NCBI GenBank assembly: GCA_037355855.1
Contig: CM074758.1
Location: 345,001 to 409,000 of the forward strand
DNA: 64,000 bases
Source: Pseudo-nitzschia pungens
Taxonomy: Eukaryota > Bacillariophyta > Bacillariophyceae > Bacillariales > Bacillariaceae
Direction of reading: 5' to 3'
The notes below the pieces were generated by a model. It had not been told where the DNA came from. It made no database searches and saw only the letters and a program-made list of their open reading frames with translations. The position numbers and the translations under genes are program-made. Each line of letters opens with the position of its first letter. Position 1 is the stretch's first letter. Shown piece by piece: positions 35,819-47,625 of the stretch.

Positions 35819-38800
35819 ATGTCTGTCCAAACCGAGTTCGGTGCAGGCGACCCCTTTTGGGTGGACAAAACATGGCTCGACACTGTCGTCGTCTTTGGTT
35901 TGTCATGTTTCATCCTCTGTCTGATGAATCTTTCGAAGGTATGTGCGATACGAAATGACAGGGCTGCTTGAATCCATTCCTAATCATCTCTGAATGATGA
36001 ATTGCAAAGAACACCTCTTCTGTACTCTAACAGAACGCCTTGTTTGAATGATTTATTCGTCGATAGGTCCATACTTCGAAAATGGGAATGTTGTACGGTG
36101 TCGTCGGAATGATTTGCCTCATTGTCGGCTACTGGACCGACAATGTCTACACTCATGGCGATGGACGATGGCTCATTGCTGTCTCTATGGTTCCCGGAAT
36201 CATTTTTGGTGTTTGGTCTGCCATTTCGGTTGAAATCACTGGATTGCCCGAATTGGTGGGTGCCTACAATGGATTTGGTGGTCTCGCCGCAGCTCTCGAA
36301 GGCATTGGGCTCTATTTGGATCCCGATGCGACTTCCCTCATCCGTGGCGGAAGACAAATCGTCGAACTCAACGACTCCATGCTTTGGGTCCAGGCCATTG
36401 CCTTGGTCTTGTCCATTGTGATCGGTATGATGACTTTTACGGGAAGCATGATCGCTTGCTTCAAACTCCATGGAACCATCGCATCGAAACCACGAATCGT
36501 CCCCTTCCGTTGGGGTGTCACGGTTCTTCTCTTCATTTTGATGGCGGTCTTTGGTGCTCTTTCGTTCAGTGGCGGCCAGACATGGAACGATCGCGGACTC
36601 GGAATCACTTTCATTGCCATTGTTGCTGTCCTTTCCGGCATCTACGGAATCATTGCCGTCATGGCCATCGGAGGTGGTGACATGCCCGTTTCGATCTCGT
36701 TCTTGAACAGTCTCTCCGGATTCTCTACCAGCATGGCTGGATTCATGCTCTCCAACAAAGCACTCGTTGTTGCCGGTGCATTTGTCGGTTGCAGTGGAAT
36801 CATTCTCACGCTTGTCATGTGCATGTAAGTTTTTGAGACCCAAGAAGAAACGAAATTTCATTCGAGGTCCATTGTATTTGCGATGCCGAAAGGGTTCTCA
36901 CATTCTCTCCTTTCCTTTTTTCGTAACAGTGCCATGAATCGTAGCATCTCGAATGTCTTGATCGGAGGTTTCGGTGACGGAGCCGGTAAGAAGAAGGCCA
37001 AGAAGGTCGAGGGTACGGCCACGGAAGTCGACGCCGAGGAGGTTATCGATCTGATGACCAATGCAAAATCCATGATCATCGTTCCCGGATACGGTATGGC
37101 CGTAGCCCACGCCCAGCATGCCATCGCCGACCTTACCACGAAGCTCCGAGCCCGTGGAACCAATGTTCGATTCGCCATTCACCCCGTTGCGGGACGATTG
37201 CCCGGTCACATGAATGTGTTGCTCGCAGAAGCCCACATTCCGTACGACATTACCTTTGCTATGGACGACATCAATCAGGACTTCCCCGAAACCGATCTCG
37301 CATTGGTCTTGGGTGCAAACGATACTGTCAATCCTGCTGCACAGACCGATCCCGATTCTCGTAAGTTTTTCTTCTCTGGTTCCTTCCGTGATTGGTAGCG
37401 TTGCCCTGGTGTAGAATTTTGTATTGCTGACCAAATTCATTTAATTTACTTTACTTCACTTCACTGCTGTTGCGTTCACTAGCAATTGCCGGTATGCCCG
37501 TCCTCGAAGTCTGGAAGGCAAAGAAAAGCATTACCATGAAACGAAGTCTTCGCGTTGGTTACGCCGGAGTCGACAATCCTCTCTTTGTCAACGAAAACAA
37601 TGTCATGTTCCTCGGTGACGCCAAGAAATCCCTCGAAAAGCTCCTCTCCTTAATCGGAGAAACCGCCGACGGTGGCCACAACAATGGCGACGTCGAAAGC
37701 GTTGCCAAGAAAGTCGTCAAGGTCGATCCCTTCTTCTCCCAAATCCCCACGTTGTTGCAAACCACCTTTTTGAAGGTGGGTGTCTGCAAGGAAATCGCCG
37801 AAGCCGGAGAAAAACGTGTCGCCATCGTTCCCGACATCGCCAAGCGCTTGCTCAAGTCCGGAATCCAGGTCTTTGTGGAAACTGGGGCCGGCGACGGCGG
37901 TGGCTTTTACGACACCGAATACACTATGATGGGATGCCAGGTACTAGGCTCTGCCCAGGAAGTCTACGACATGGTCGATGTGATTGTCAAGATCCGAGAA
38001 CCCGAGATGCACCCCGTCACTGGACTCCACGAAATCGACATGCTCGGTCGTGGAAAGACTATGATCAGCTTTGTCGGACCGCGCACGGACAAGGGAAAAA
38101 CCCTCATGGACAGGGCAGTCAAGGCCGGAATCAACCTATTGGCCGTCGATGCCATTCCCCGTATCTCCCGCGCCCAGAGTCTCGATGTTTTGAGTTCCCA
38201 GGCCAAGATTGCCGGATACCGTGCCGTGGTCGAGGCCGCAAATGAGTACCAGAGATTCTTCAACGGAGAAGTCACCGCGGCCGGAAACTTTGCGGCCTCC
38301 AAGGTTCTCGTGGTAGGAGCTGGTGTCGCCGGACTGGCGGCCATCAGCACGGCAGCGTCGATGGGTGCTATCGTTCGCGCATTTGACACCCGCTTGGAGT
38401 GCAAGGAACAGGTCGAATCGCTCAAGGGAGAATTCCTTATCTTGGACTTCAAGGGCGAAGACGGAGGCGACTCCGGAACCGGTTACGCCAAGGTTATGAG
38501 CGACGCATTTATCCAGAAGGAGATGGAGATGTTCCGCGAGCAGGCCAAGGAGTGCCAGATCATCATCACCACCGCAGCCATTCCCGGCAGACCCGCACCC
38601 AAGCTCATCATGAAGGACGCTGTGGACAACATGGCCCCCGGAAGCGTGATTGTCGATCTCGCCGGAGCGACCGGCGGAAACTGCGAGCTCACCCGTCCCG
38701 GAGAGACCTACCTGTACGACAACCGCGTCACCATCATCGGATCCACCGAACTAATCAGCCGCATGTCGTGGCAGGCCTCCAGCATGTACAGCAACAACAT

Positions 38801-39423
38801 GGCCAACCTCTTCGACCTGCTTTGCCCCAACCCCAAGCCCAAGGACGAGGCCGCCAAGGAGCAGCCCGCAAAGAAATCGCTCTTCATCGACATGGACGAC
38901 CCCGTGATCCGTGGAATGACCTGCGTGCACAACGGCACCGTCACCTGGCCTCCACCGGCGAGTGTCACCAAGACGAGCGCCCAGGGCGGATCCAAGAACA
39001 ACGAAGCGGTCAACCTCACCAAGAAGGAAACCAAGCCCTCCGTCTTTTCCAAGCGCGTCATGGACCTGACCTCCATTGGCGAACTCATCGGTTTTGTGTT
39101 GATGGCACTCTTTTTCGTTGTCCTTGGCCTTCTTCGCTCCCGTTTCGTTTGTGACCCAGCTGCTGTACTTCATCCTCGCCGGCTTCCTCGGATACTATCT
39201 GATCTGGGCCGTGGAACCAGCGCTCTTCAGCCCTCTCATGAGTATCAGCAACAGTTTGTCGGGAGTCGTCATCCTGGGCGGCATTCTCATGGTCAGCGGA
39301 GACAAGGGGTCGCCCTCGAATGTTCTCGGATGCATCGCCATTTCGGTGGCCACAATCAACGTCTTCGGAGGATTCGCCGTCTCTTACCGCATGCTCCTCA
39401 TGTTCAAGAAGGAGAAGCAATGA
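35819..39423 (+). CDS. NNT: Proton-translocating NAD(P) transhydrogenase, beta-alpha fusion
   Basis: Couples hydride transfer between NADH and NADP+ to proton movement across a membrane. Four exons: 35819-35938, 36067-36824, 36930-37360 and 37483-39423, all GT-AG, giving about 1,082 residues. Exons 1-2 encode the PntB-type helices. Exons 3-4 encode the NADP(H) domain with [59 protein letters not shown] and [16 protein letters not shown]. The NAD(H) domain follows: [68 protein letters not shown]. The PntA-type helices come last. The frame breaks by one base in a T5 run at 39,111-39,115; removing one T gives [17 protein letters not shown] and makes the total length divisible by three. Beta-before-alpha order is known from protists such as Entamoeba, unlike animals. 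No clear transit peptide, so organelle is undetermined. Confidence 0.95.
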
Positions 39424-40640
39424 GGCGACGGTCTGATTTAATATTACAGCCGGTTGTTCAGTGTTGTAATTCAGAACTTGGTAGGGTCCTTTTTGAGACG
39501 AAACAAAACAAGACAATGGTTTGTTCTCGGTGAATAACTAATTCACGGAATAGACAGACCCATCGTCTTGTACAGCCTCTGCTCTTTGTTCATCAATTTT
39601 AGTTCGGTAATAATGTTGCATTTTTTTAAAAAAGAATAAGGTTACTGTAAAATCGAAGGAATTTCAAATTGAAAGGACGGCTATTACTGTACCTAGAAAT
39701 CAATCCAATACCAACTATATATGATGGATGAGAATAGGTTCACGAACGGCATTTTTGTCTCTGAATTTCAATGCAGAGACTCGGTTATGTTCAGTTTGAT
39801 CAGTGAATGCGTCGGGATACGGTATATCTACTGGACCTGATGCATTCAGACTCAGGAGCGAAGAGGGCAGCTTTATTGGACACAAAATAAGCATCTTGAA
39901 CGATAAAGATGTCCAAGGAATCGAAAAAATGATCGAGGGCTGAATGATCCACAAAAAATGTTCCAATGTATCAAGTCGTCTTCAATAAATTGATTGGAAG
40001 GAATGCCAGATTCACCAATGTCGCCACATTTGTTTTATCGTCGATCTAATATTTAAGTGGAACACGAGGTGTGCATGAATGGCACTTAACCTTTTACACT
40101 TGTGCTTCGATCGATCAATACGTTCAACTCCGTTATTCTTCCTCTCTGCCATGCCGTTACACCGTTTAGTAACTGCGGGAAAGATGAGATCAACGCTATG
40201 GTACATTTACAAAACAGGAGAAGATCCTTGTCAAGACGAACCATTTGAAGGGAGAAACTTTGACGACTACGAGTCCGTGCCGATAAAAGCGCGTTTGATT
40301 CATAGTTGTATTTCGGATATATTTTACGCTTCATTCGAAAAGAAGACAAGCAAGCTGTCGTTGCGTAACCTTCTTTGAAATCATTACAGCATCAGCTATT
40401 TCGCAGAATCGTCCGTCAATTCCAATTTTGCAAGCGACGGAATCAATCGGGCAAGAAAGGACCACACCATTCTGCGGGATGCGGAGCATGAACCATGATG
40501 GACAGAAATCCACGAAGCACTCTGGCACGACGGGATCTGTGCCGCCACGGTCTGAAAAAAAGAATAGTAACAATGCCGTTTTGTTTCGAATACTACAATT
40601 GGACGATGGATCCTCGGCAACGTGAATGTTATTTGGCTCA
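39424..40640. other. Spacer between convergent genes
   Basis: About 1.2 kb between the 3' ends of two convergent genes. AT-rich, no gene and no clear repeat. A 99-codon frame at 40,079-40,378 has no recognisable feature. Confidence 0.5.
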
Positions 40641-42138
40641 TCAATCGAATGTAATCTTTTTCCCTTGGAAGGCCACGATTCCCGTCGACTGGGCCTGTTT
40701 GGCGGCCCACGACGGGTGCTGCGGCTCCGCGTCTTGTTGCTGTTGTTGTTGTTGCTGTTGTCGATCGTTCCCGCCCGAGGAATAATCATTGCTGTATTGC
40801 GACCCACGCCGCTGGTTCCGGTTGGTTTCCTTGCCACGTCCCCGGCTCTTGCGCGGGCGTTCGTCGCCGTGTTCGTTGTCCCCCTCGGATTTTGGCTTGG
40901 GTTCTCGCCAGTTGACGCTCTGGTAGTGCTCGTGGGACCGTCCCGTGTTTCTTGGCCTCGAGGGCGAGGGCCTTGGCACGCCTCTGCCGCTGGCCCTTGC
41001 GGTTCTTCTTTTTCGGTTCGGCGTCCATGCTTGCTGCCGGTCCGTAGGCCGAATAGGGTTCCGACGGGTCGACCGCATAGCTATCGTCACCACCGCCGAG
41101 CGTGCAAAAGAGGGAGGACTCGTTCTCGACCGTCGCCTGCAGGCCAAGGTCGTCGCGAACGCCACCGCTGCCGCCACTACCTAGTATTGTTGCCGCCCTT
41201 TTTCTTTTTGCGGCCCCGGACGGGCAGGTAGTCGTCACCAAAGGGGTTGGGATTGTTGCGCTGCTCGAGCTTCATGCACCACCTCCGGTATTCCGTCACC
41301 TTTTCGTTCCATTCCTCGAGGGACTTGCCGAAGCGCTTGTGTGTGAGGACGGCGTCCACCAATGGTTTCCTGCGGATCGTCGGGAGCGAGGGGGGCCGGA
41401 ATCACCGGGGGAGCCATGGAGGGGGGCGAGCTGCGGGTTTTGTTTCTTGTTTCGCTTGCCTTTTGTTGGGACCTTGGCCTCTGCAGCGGCGTCCGTGGAA
41501 GGTTCCGCATCTGTTGTTGTAGTGGTTGGATCCGCATCCGCATCTGCATTCGGTTCACCATTTTCGTCACCAACGCCGTTGCTATTGCCATTGCCATTGC
41601 CCTTGCCATTGTCGTCCTCCGCATCATCGTTGGTTCCCAGCTTGAATCGGGGATCGCAGTGATACAAACCGAGCTGCCGAATGGCCTGGCTGGTAACAAC
41701 ATCTAGATCCAGGGTCTTCTGCAGCTCCAGCTTGAGATCGCTGCTGCCGTTGTTCTTGTTGTTTGGTTTTTTGCGGATTTCCTTTTGGAGCAAAAACGTC
41801 TTGGTTTGCTTTGCAACCTTGTGCAGCTGTTTCTTGGCGTTGTACAAGAGTCGATCGTACCGTTCCACTTGGATCTGAACGAGTTCCTGTTGCTCGTCCT
41901 CCTCCGACAAATCGTTTTCGCTTGCGCTTTTTGCTCTTGCTGTTGTTATTACTGTTGCTGCTTCTGTTTCTGTTTCCGTTGATGCTGCTTTCACCGTTTG
42001 AATTCATTGCCTTTGTCGTCGCTGCTGCCAGAGGGTTCGTTCGAACTCGCAAGGTTTTGTTGCACTAGTCGGTGCTTCCTTGTTCGTTCTGCTGCCATCG
42101 GTGCAGTCCTGCTCTGTCGGTTTTGACTCTTCGGCATC

Positions 42139-42177
<39 letters not shown>

Positions 42178-42201
42178 AGACGAAAGTTCTTTCTCGCTCA
42201 T
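40641..42201 (-). CDS. BUD22/SRFBP1-like ribosome-biogenesis protein, frame broken
   Basis: BUD22 proteins act in the nucleolus in small-subunit rRNA maturation. The start at 42,201 gives MSEKEL, a long Ser run (from AGC/TCG/TCC-type repeats) and an acidic stretch. The conserved part begins near 41,920: EEDEQQELVQIQVERYDRLLYNAKKQLHKVAKQTKTFLLQKEIRKK and LELQKTLDLDVVTSQAIRQLG, the helical BUD22 signature. Next come an Asn/Gly/Asp-rich spacer, LTHKRFGKSLEEWNEKVTEYRRWCMKLEQRNNPNPFGDDYLPVRG (about 41,355-41,220), and KKKNRKGQRQRRAKALALEAKKHG (about 41,020-40,945). The end is HPSWAAKQAQSTGIVAFQGKKITFD-stop, matching the usual BUD22 C-terminus. Reading the whole protein needs four or five one-base shifts between about 42,060 and 40,930, mostly of the extra-base type. 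An in-frame TGA near 42,005 falls within one of these zones. Confidence 0.7.
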
Positions 42202-43648
42202 ATTTTGGTTTGGTGAAAAAGTCTTGCGTCGATTGTCTTACTATTTCGTTCGCGTCTCTCTGTCTCAATGAAGGATGGTGGGTGTACCGATAGGTTTGAC
42301 TGAAGAGATAGATAGAGCGAGAAGGTTGCGGAAGCACCGAACAAAACGGAAGGAGCAGTTTGGGGGTAAGTTACTCGTACCGGTACTTTTCCCGGCACTT
42401 CTATTGAGCAGAGATGCTATCGAAAAGTACGGTATTGTTTCACATCATCATCGATTACAAGTACAAGTAAGGCTTTACCAGAACAAGTACTTGTGCTGTA
42501 TGTCCAGTCAGTCGATCACACATGCCACGATGGAACAAAATCCCTCCGAGGACTGCTTTTACTCGTATTCCTGTTTTTGCTGGTTGGCATTGCACTCACT
42601 GTGTGGGGCACGATACTGGTCACGTACCATTGACAGACGTTTCGCCCCGCCCCATCTGTTGATATATTTATCATACATATTATAGATATGTATACAGGTA
42701 TTGACTCTATTCATATTTATGAAACATATGAACGTACTAACGTACGAACCTGAGACCAAGGGTCATTTTATGACCCCTGCCTGAGACCTCATCTTCGATC
42801 AGAGTATGTAAGCACGATACATATATACATATTCAGACATATAGTTATTATTATTACGAGTACGTACGAGTATCTAAGGAAGTAACGGACAAGATGATTG
42901 TTTCCAAGGGTCACGTTCATTAAACCTTGCTTGTAATTCAAGAAGATACAATACGGTAATCTTAAATCTTACACAACATTATGAAAGCTACACGTAGCGT
43001 AAGGTTAGAATACCGTATTAGTTGAAACAATGCACACACCTCATTGGTACGGTACACATGCTCCTTTCACCGCGATACTTACATTGCTGGCACGTACGCC
43101 CCTTCGTAGACTGTTCTCTTCTCCTGGTTGTGAAACTACGAAAGATCGAATTCTCAGGAATGGATGAAAATCCATCCTCGACACGGATCTCTCGTAATTA
43201 ATTTATGTTGAATATAGTCACAGTGTTGTTGTTTGGTTACCGTTACCATACCATAGTAGCTTTCTGCGGTTTGTGCGTTACCGTTTCCTGTGGGGTCATT
43301 CAATCATCCATCGTTCCTGCCTTGCCAAAGCTATCGGATCGAAGAGGGACTACACCAACCCAAGTTACCCATTCGATCGAGAATCTCCAACGGAAGGTTG
43401 CTACGAAGTTATCGATTGAGTGATTGTCAATCGATCGAGTGCGTTTACTGTGTGATCAGTCAGTCGGTTTTCAAGCCAGTCCACCTTCCAGAGGATCCGA
43501 CTACGCATCTTGCGGAAATCCTGGGTGATACCGTATAGCATTCGAATCGAATCCAGCATCCCAGGACATCCGCATCCCCAAACAATATATTATTCATCTA
43601 TACACACGAAATATTACTACACAATCCGATTCATTCATTTTTTCCACA
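42202..43648. other. Intergenic spacer
   Basis: No supportable gene in about 1.4 kb. It is AT-rich, with GTACAAGTAAGGCTTTACC-type words near 42,460 and 43,000 and an ATACATATATACATATTC stretch near 42,815-42,840. A palindromic GGTCATTTTATGACC sits at 42,760-42,774, possibly a small hairpin. Confidence 0.45.
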
Positions 43649-44824
43649 ATGGGTTTGTTCAATCGAAAGAAAAAGAATCAGGAACAGGACGGGAAGCAAT
43701 CGCAACACCAGCCTCAATCCCAACAACAACCGCTCCGGCAGATCCCGGAGCGAAGAGGCGCGCCCCCGTCCTCCATGGTAGCGATGGAGCACGCGGACCG
43801 GGCCCGGTTCGACCGGCAAGCCCTGAGCACGGCCAATCAGGAATCCAAGCGATCCCTCATTGCCCTGGCGTACGAAACCACCACCACCCAAAGCTTCCGG
43901 GACAAGGGCAAGAGCAAAGGCAAGAGCAAGAGCAAGGGCAAGAATCAGAGCAAGAATGGGACTTCCACCGCCACCGTTCCTCCTCCGACCACGTCCCGAC
44001 CCAATAGGGTCACGGCCCCGCCGCCAAAGCGGGTTCCTCCCCCGCCCATCCAGACCACACCTGCCCCCAGCAAGAGCAGCAGCGCCGGCGGGGGTTTGTT
44101 TTCGAAACTGAATCCCGTCCGCTGGTCCTTTTTCGAGCGCATGTGCGACGACGCCTTTGATTCCATCGATACCGACCGGTCCGGCACGATCAACGAGTCC
44201 GAGCTCTATCAGGGATTGCTGCTGATCCACCTCAAGCTCGGGTTATACTTTGGCGCCCCCGCCTGCAAGCCGATCAGCGCCGAAAACGTCAAGTCGGTCT
44301 TTCGCGAGCTCGACACCAACCGCGATGGATCCCTGGACAAGAACGAGTTCCGCAACGTTTTGGTGTTGCTCATGGGCAACGTGGTGGCCCGCATCGTCTT
44401 TCAGTTTGTCTGCATGCTCGTCATCGTCCCCCTGGTGGCGGCGACGGTTCTCGACAGCGTCGGGCTGGGATGGACCACCCTGGCGGGAATCGTCGTGCCG
44501 CTGTGGGAGCGCTACGAACCGCTGGTGGAGGTCGCGCTGGGATGGGACCTCGTCAGAAAATACTCGACCGCCGCCTCGGACTACCTGCAATCGATCGAGC
44601 CGCTGCACGCCGCGGGTTCCGCTGTTGCGGAACACTGGGAGAGTTTCGTGGCGGCTCCGGTCCGGGAAATCCCGCAAGATACGTGGGATTCGCTGCCGCT
44701 GACGATGGTGTCGACGATGCTCTCGCTCATGATTGTCCCCATGGCCATTCTCAAGACGGACGGTGCCTTTCAGTTTTTGGCGCTTAAAATCTCGGGAGGC
44801 GGCGGAAGCAGCAAACGTCGGTAA
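43649..44824 (+). CDS. EF-hand calcium-binding membrane protein
   Basis: A 391-residue intact frame. Residues 1-150 are basic, disordered and rich in Gln, Lys, Ser and Pro, with a KGKSKGKSKSKGK run. Two consecutive EF-hand loops follow: DTDRSGTINESE at about residue 174 and DTNRDGSLDKNE at about residue 222; both keep acidic or amide side chains at positions 1, 3, 5, Gly at 6 and Glu at 12, so both should bind calcium. Hydrophobic segments follow at about 246-270 (VARIVFQFVCMLVIVPLVAATV), 276-290 and 350-368 (LTMVSTMLSLMIVPMAIL). The C-terminus is GGGGSSKRR. This arrangement suggests a cytosolic calcium sensor tethered to a membrane, but the effector function is unknown. The Met at 43,649 is preceded by a stop-rich AT stretch and is the natural start; Gly2 is not in a myristoylation consensus. 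Confidence 0.8.
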   Translation: MGLFNRKKKNQEQDGKQSQHQPQSQQQPLRQIPERRGAPPSSMVAMEHADRARFDRQALSTANQESKRSLIALAYETTTTQSFRDKGKSKGKSKSKGKNQSKNGTSTATVPPPTTSRPNRVTAPPPKRVPPPPIQTTPAPSKSSSAGGGLFSKLNPVRWSFFERMCDDAFDSIDTDRSGTINESELYQGLLLIHLKLGLYFGAPACKPISAENVKSVFRELDTNRDGSLDKNEFRNVLVLLMGNVVARIVFQFVCMLVIVPLVAATVLDSVGLGWTTLAGIVVPLWERYEPLVEVALGWDLVRKYSTAASDYLQSIEPLHAAGSAVAEHWESFVAAPVREIPQDTWDSLPLTMVSTMLSLMIVPMAILKTDGAFQFLALKISGGGGSSKRR

Positions 44825-46086
44825 CCGCAAGGAAGTAACGAACGAAGAAAGACCCAGACAAACTGTGTGGTTGGCCGAGGTCCACTTCGAGAGGAACAGA
44901 AGGCTCTGCCCGGACCGGCTCTTGCTGAACACCTCGTTTGGTCTCGATCGTGGGAGACATACCTTAGTCATTGATTGATAAGAGTCGACAAAAACTCTCT
45001 TCCAATGGGAATGCGTTCCACTCCGTTCTCTCCCATTCCATATCCATATCCATATCCATTCTGTTCTGTTCTGTTCTTTTCTGTTGTCGGTGAGACGAAA
45101 CGAACAATCGAACTAAATGGGCTGAGCGAAAAGCATCCGAGGGCGAACAGAGGGCGCTGCTCGGGTCTAGTTCTTGAAACATCGCCGTCGTATGAGACGA
45201 ATTGTTTTTTTTTCCTTCGTTCATTTATAACAGTCGACAAAAACTCTTTTTCGATAGGAATGGGATCCATTTCATTCTCTGTGAGATGGATCGAACTTTT
45301 TGAACGAAGAAAACGGGTGGAGTGCAAAGTGGGCAGGCTACTGTTTTGGAACACGATTCTCCGATCGATGGGTGGATCCATGAGTTTTTGGCCCTTCGAG
45401 ATTGAGTGTGTTGGTGCTTTCGATTTGTGGTGGTGTGACAATACAATGCCGGCCTCGAACGAACAAATGAATGCATCCAAAGGAAATCTGGCGTTGAGCG
45501 CGACTCTGTAATGCGATACGTGTGACATCTGTACGAATAACAACATTCTAATAACTCTAGTCATGGATTTTATCACTTCCGTAGCATAACAGGGACATAA
45601 CGCGAAATTTGTCATGTGGTTCCAGGCCGAGCCCGAGACATCTAAGAGGAATGCAATACACGAGGTTGCAGCCCGTGGACAACAAAAATTCTTGATTACC
45701 ACAACAGTCATGATAGTGATACTTTCGAGCATTTAAGGTTCGTCAACTTTCTTGGAAAGTAGCATAGATTACAAGCGTGGAAACCTGCGCAGCTTTCTTC
45801 CTTTTCCCTTCTTCGTGCTAGGGGACATTGAGACAGGCTCTCTATGAGAGCAAAATCTTTTGACGAAGAGGTGCGGATTGTTTCATGAATGTTTCATCCC
45901 ATGGGTATCGGAAAAATATGTTTGCATTAGCAAATGAACGGAAAGTCTACACGTTGACAAAATGAGTGGGTGATACGATTCTTTGATGTATGCTTCTGAA
46001 TACGAAATCGACAGAACGACTTGAGAAATAATTTGAACGAGAAATCGCTTGCGCTTAGAATAAAAAAATTACTGTCCTCCTCAAAT
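44825..46086. other. Intergenic spacer with a short direct repeat
   Basis: No supportable gene. AGTCGACAAAAACTCT recurs at 44,983 and 45,232, followed both times by TAGGAATG/GGGAATG-type sequence, suggesting an old duplication of about 250 bp. Because of it a minus-strand frame (44,968-45,732, 254 codons) is long and has two EFLSTxIN words; I do not regard it as a gene. Confidence 0.5.
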
Positions 46087-47625
46087 TTACATGAAGTATG
46101 CAACGGCCAAAGCCGAAACGAGTCCGGTAAACGAAAGACCGGAGGCACCCGAATCGAAATCAGATTCTTCTTCTTCATCATCTTCTTGGATCTCAATCGC
46201 GGGTTCGATCGGTCGGACACACTCTTGCTGAGGTGGTTCGTAGGGCTGTGAGATTTCTCCACCCTCCACGTCGCAGGTTCCCAGGGACCCGATGGGTTCG
46301 GTGAAGACGTTGCGGAACCAGCGGCGCACGTGCTTGGGGCCTTTGGTGGAGGCGCGACCAACAACGTCGCACATGTCCAATCCAACGACGTCGTATTCGG
46401 CGTAGCGCTGTTCGTACCAGGCCGACGCTCCCTGTCCGAGCGTGTCAAAGACCTGCTTGTTTTGCACGGCCTTCATTTGGTCCATGATCTCCTTTTTAGA
46501 TTCGTACATGGCCTCCCAGTCGCCCCCGGAGTAGATCAGGACGTCGGCATCCTTTCCCATGTCGAGCATTTCTTGGTCGCTGAGGTACCAATAGAGAGTG
46601 GGGGATCCCCAGGTCTTGCTGTATCCAACTCCCTCTGGACGATTCAAGATGGTGGCACCGCAATGGCTGGCGTATTCGCAGTAATACGAGTGGTCCCAGG
46701 TTGGGCAGTCTCCGACGCTCCACCCCAGATCGTTCCAGGAAATGTGGTTGGCCCACATGATGGTGGGTTGTTCGTCGTCCAGTTCCCGCTGCGGCTGGGC
46801 CATGCTCTTGGCGACGTCGCTGCTGCAATCATACGAGTCTTGCATCTGGGCGGCGATTCGGTTCGATTCTCCTTCCATGTTGTAGAATGCCGCGAAAAAG
46901 GCGATCCAATCAAAGGTGGCGACGTTGGTGCGTTCCTGGGTGGCGGAGGACACAACGACCTGGTCGCCGCCGACGTTGTTGCTGGGACCGGAAACGATAA
47001 TAGCCTCGGGGTTGCGGTCCCGGAAGTCTTTGAGGAGATCTTCCATTATGGTGGAGTTATAGTCGTGAACGGTTTCGATCGAATGCTCCTCGCTGGCCTC
47101 GTCGCCAAGCATGTGGGAAAGGCAGGGACTCGTCACGTAAAAGCTGTCACCAATGTAGGCAATGACCTTTTCACGCAATCCGAGGAGTTCGACGTAGGGG
47201 ATTTGTGGGGTCTCGGAGAGTGCAAGCCCGCCCTGGTGCGGAACGGACACGACCAGGTCGAAGTCTTCGGTGTCAACGTCCGCGGGGATTCCTGTTCCAC
47301 ATTGGTACAGCAAATACTTCTTGGGGGGATCCTGGTGAGAGTTGGTCACAATCTTGTAGTTGTTGTGGTAGGTAATGTCGAGGAAGTCGGTAGTGTTGTG
47401 GGGCACGAACTTTTCACCGAAAACGTCTCGATCGCCGTAGCTCTTGATGACTGGCTTTGAATACTTGGTGGGGAAGTAGTCAATGTTGGCGTCTGGGTCA
47501 AAATCGATAACGCAACTGTCCACGAGGTTTGTCTCGACGACGGTGCTCTGCGCAACGTCTTCCCCGCTAACGGAAAGAACGCCACTCAATATCAGGAAAA
47601 CGGAAGGAGCGACTTTGAGCATCAT
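46087..47625 (-). CDS. Periplasmic-binding-protein-like cell-surface protein
   Basis: 512 residues. The N-terminus MMLKVAPSVFLILSGVLSVSG is a signal peptide. The body resembles bacterial iron-type ABC substrate-binding proteins (Peripla_BP_2, PF01497): DYFPTKYSKPVIKSYGDRDVFGEKF, then FLDITYHNNYKIVTN and KKYLLYQCGTGIP near residues 80-110, IPYVELLGLREKVIAYIGDSFYVTSPCL near 140-170, and a second lobe with HISWNDLGWSVGDCPTWDHSYYCEYASHCGA. An acidic linker (EIQEDDEEEESDFDSG) leads to SGLSFTGLVSALAVAYFM at the extreme C-terminus, which reads as a GPI-anchor signal or short membrane anchor. In the diatom Phaeodactylum the related protein FBP1 is a surface protein needed for siderophore-iron uptake; by analogy this may capture a metal complex or other ligand, but no ligand-binding residue can be named. 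It is probably of bacterial ancestry. Frame intact, no intron. Confidence 0.75.
   Translation of the reverse strand: MMLKVAPSVFLILSGVLSVSGEDVAQSTVVETNLVDSCVIDFDPDANIDYFPTKYSKPVIKSYGDRDVFGEKFVPHNTTDFLDITYHNNYKIVTNSHQDPPKKYLLYQCGTGIPADVDTEDFDLVVSVPHQGGLALSETPQIPYVELLGLREKVIAYIGDSFYVTSPCLSHMLGDEASEEHSIETVHDYNSTIMEDLLKDFRDRNPEAIIVSGPSNNVGGDQVVVSSATQERTNVATFDWIAFFAAFYNMEGESNRIAAQMQDSYDCSSDVAKSMAQPQRELDDEQPTIMWANHISWNDLGWSVGDCPTWDHSYYCEYASHCGATILNRPEGVGYSKTWGSPTLYWYLSDQEMLDMGKDADVLIYSGGDWEAMYESKKEIMDQMKAVQNKQVFDTLGQGASAWYEQRYAEYDVVGLDMCDVVGRASTKGPKHVRRWFRNVFTEPIGSLGTCDVEGGEISQPYEPPQQECVRPIEPAIEIQEDDEEEESDFDSGASGLSFTGLVSALAVAYFM

Noticed and set aside
36000..36861. A 293-codon minus-strand open frame
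   Set aside because: Antisense of transhydrogenase exon 2, whose plus-strand product is clearly conserved.
44968..45732. A 254-codon minus-strand open frame with two EFLSTxIN words
   Set aside because: The words come from a direct repeat in the spacer; there is no domain, codon use is spacer-like, and a long plus-strand frame overlaps it.
46330..47460. A 376-codon plus-strand open frame
   Set aside because: Antisense of the periplasmic-binding-like gene, a common effect of GC-rich third positions.
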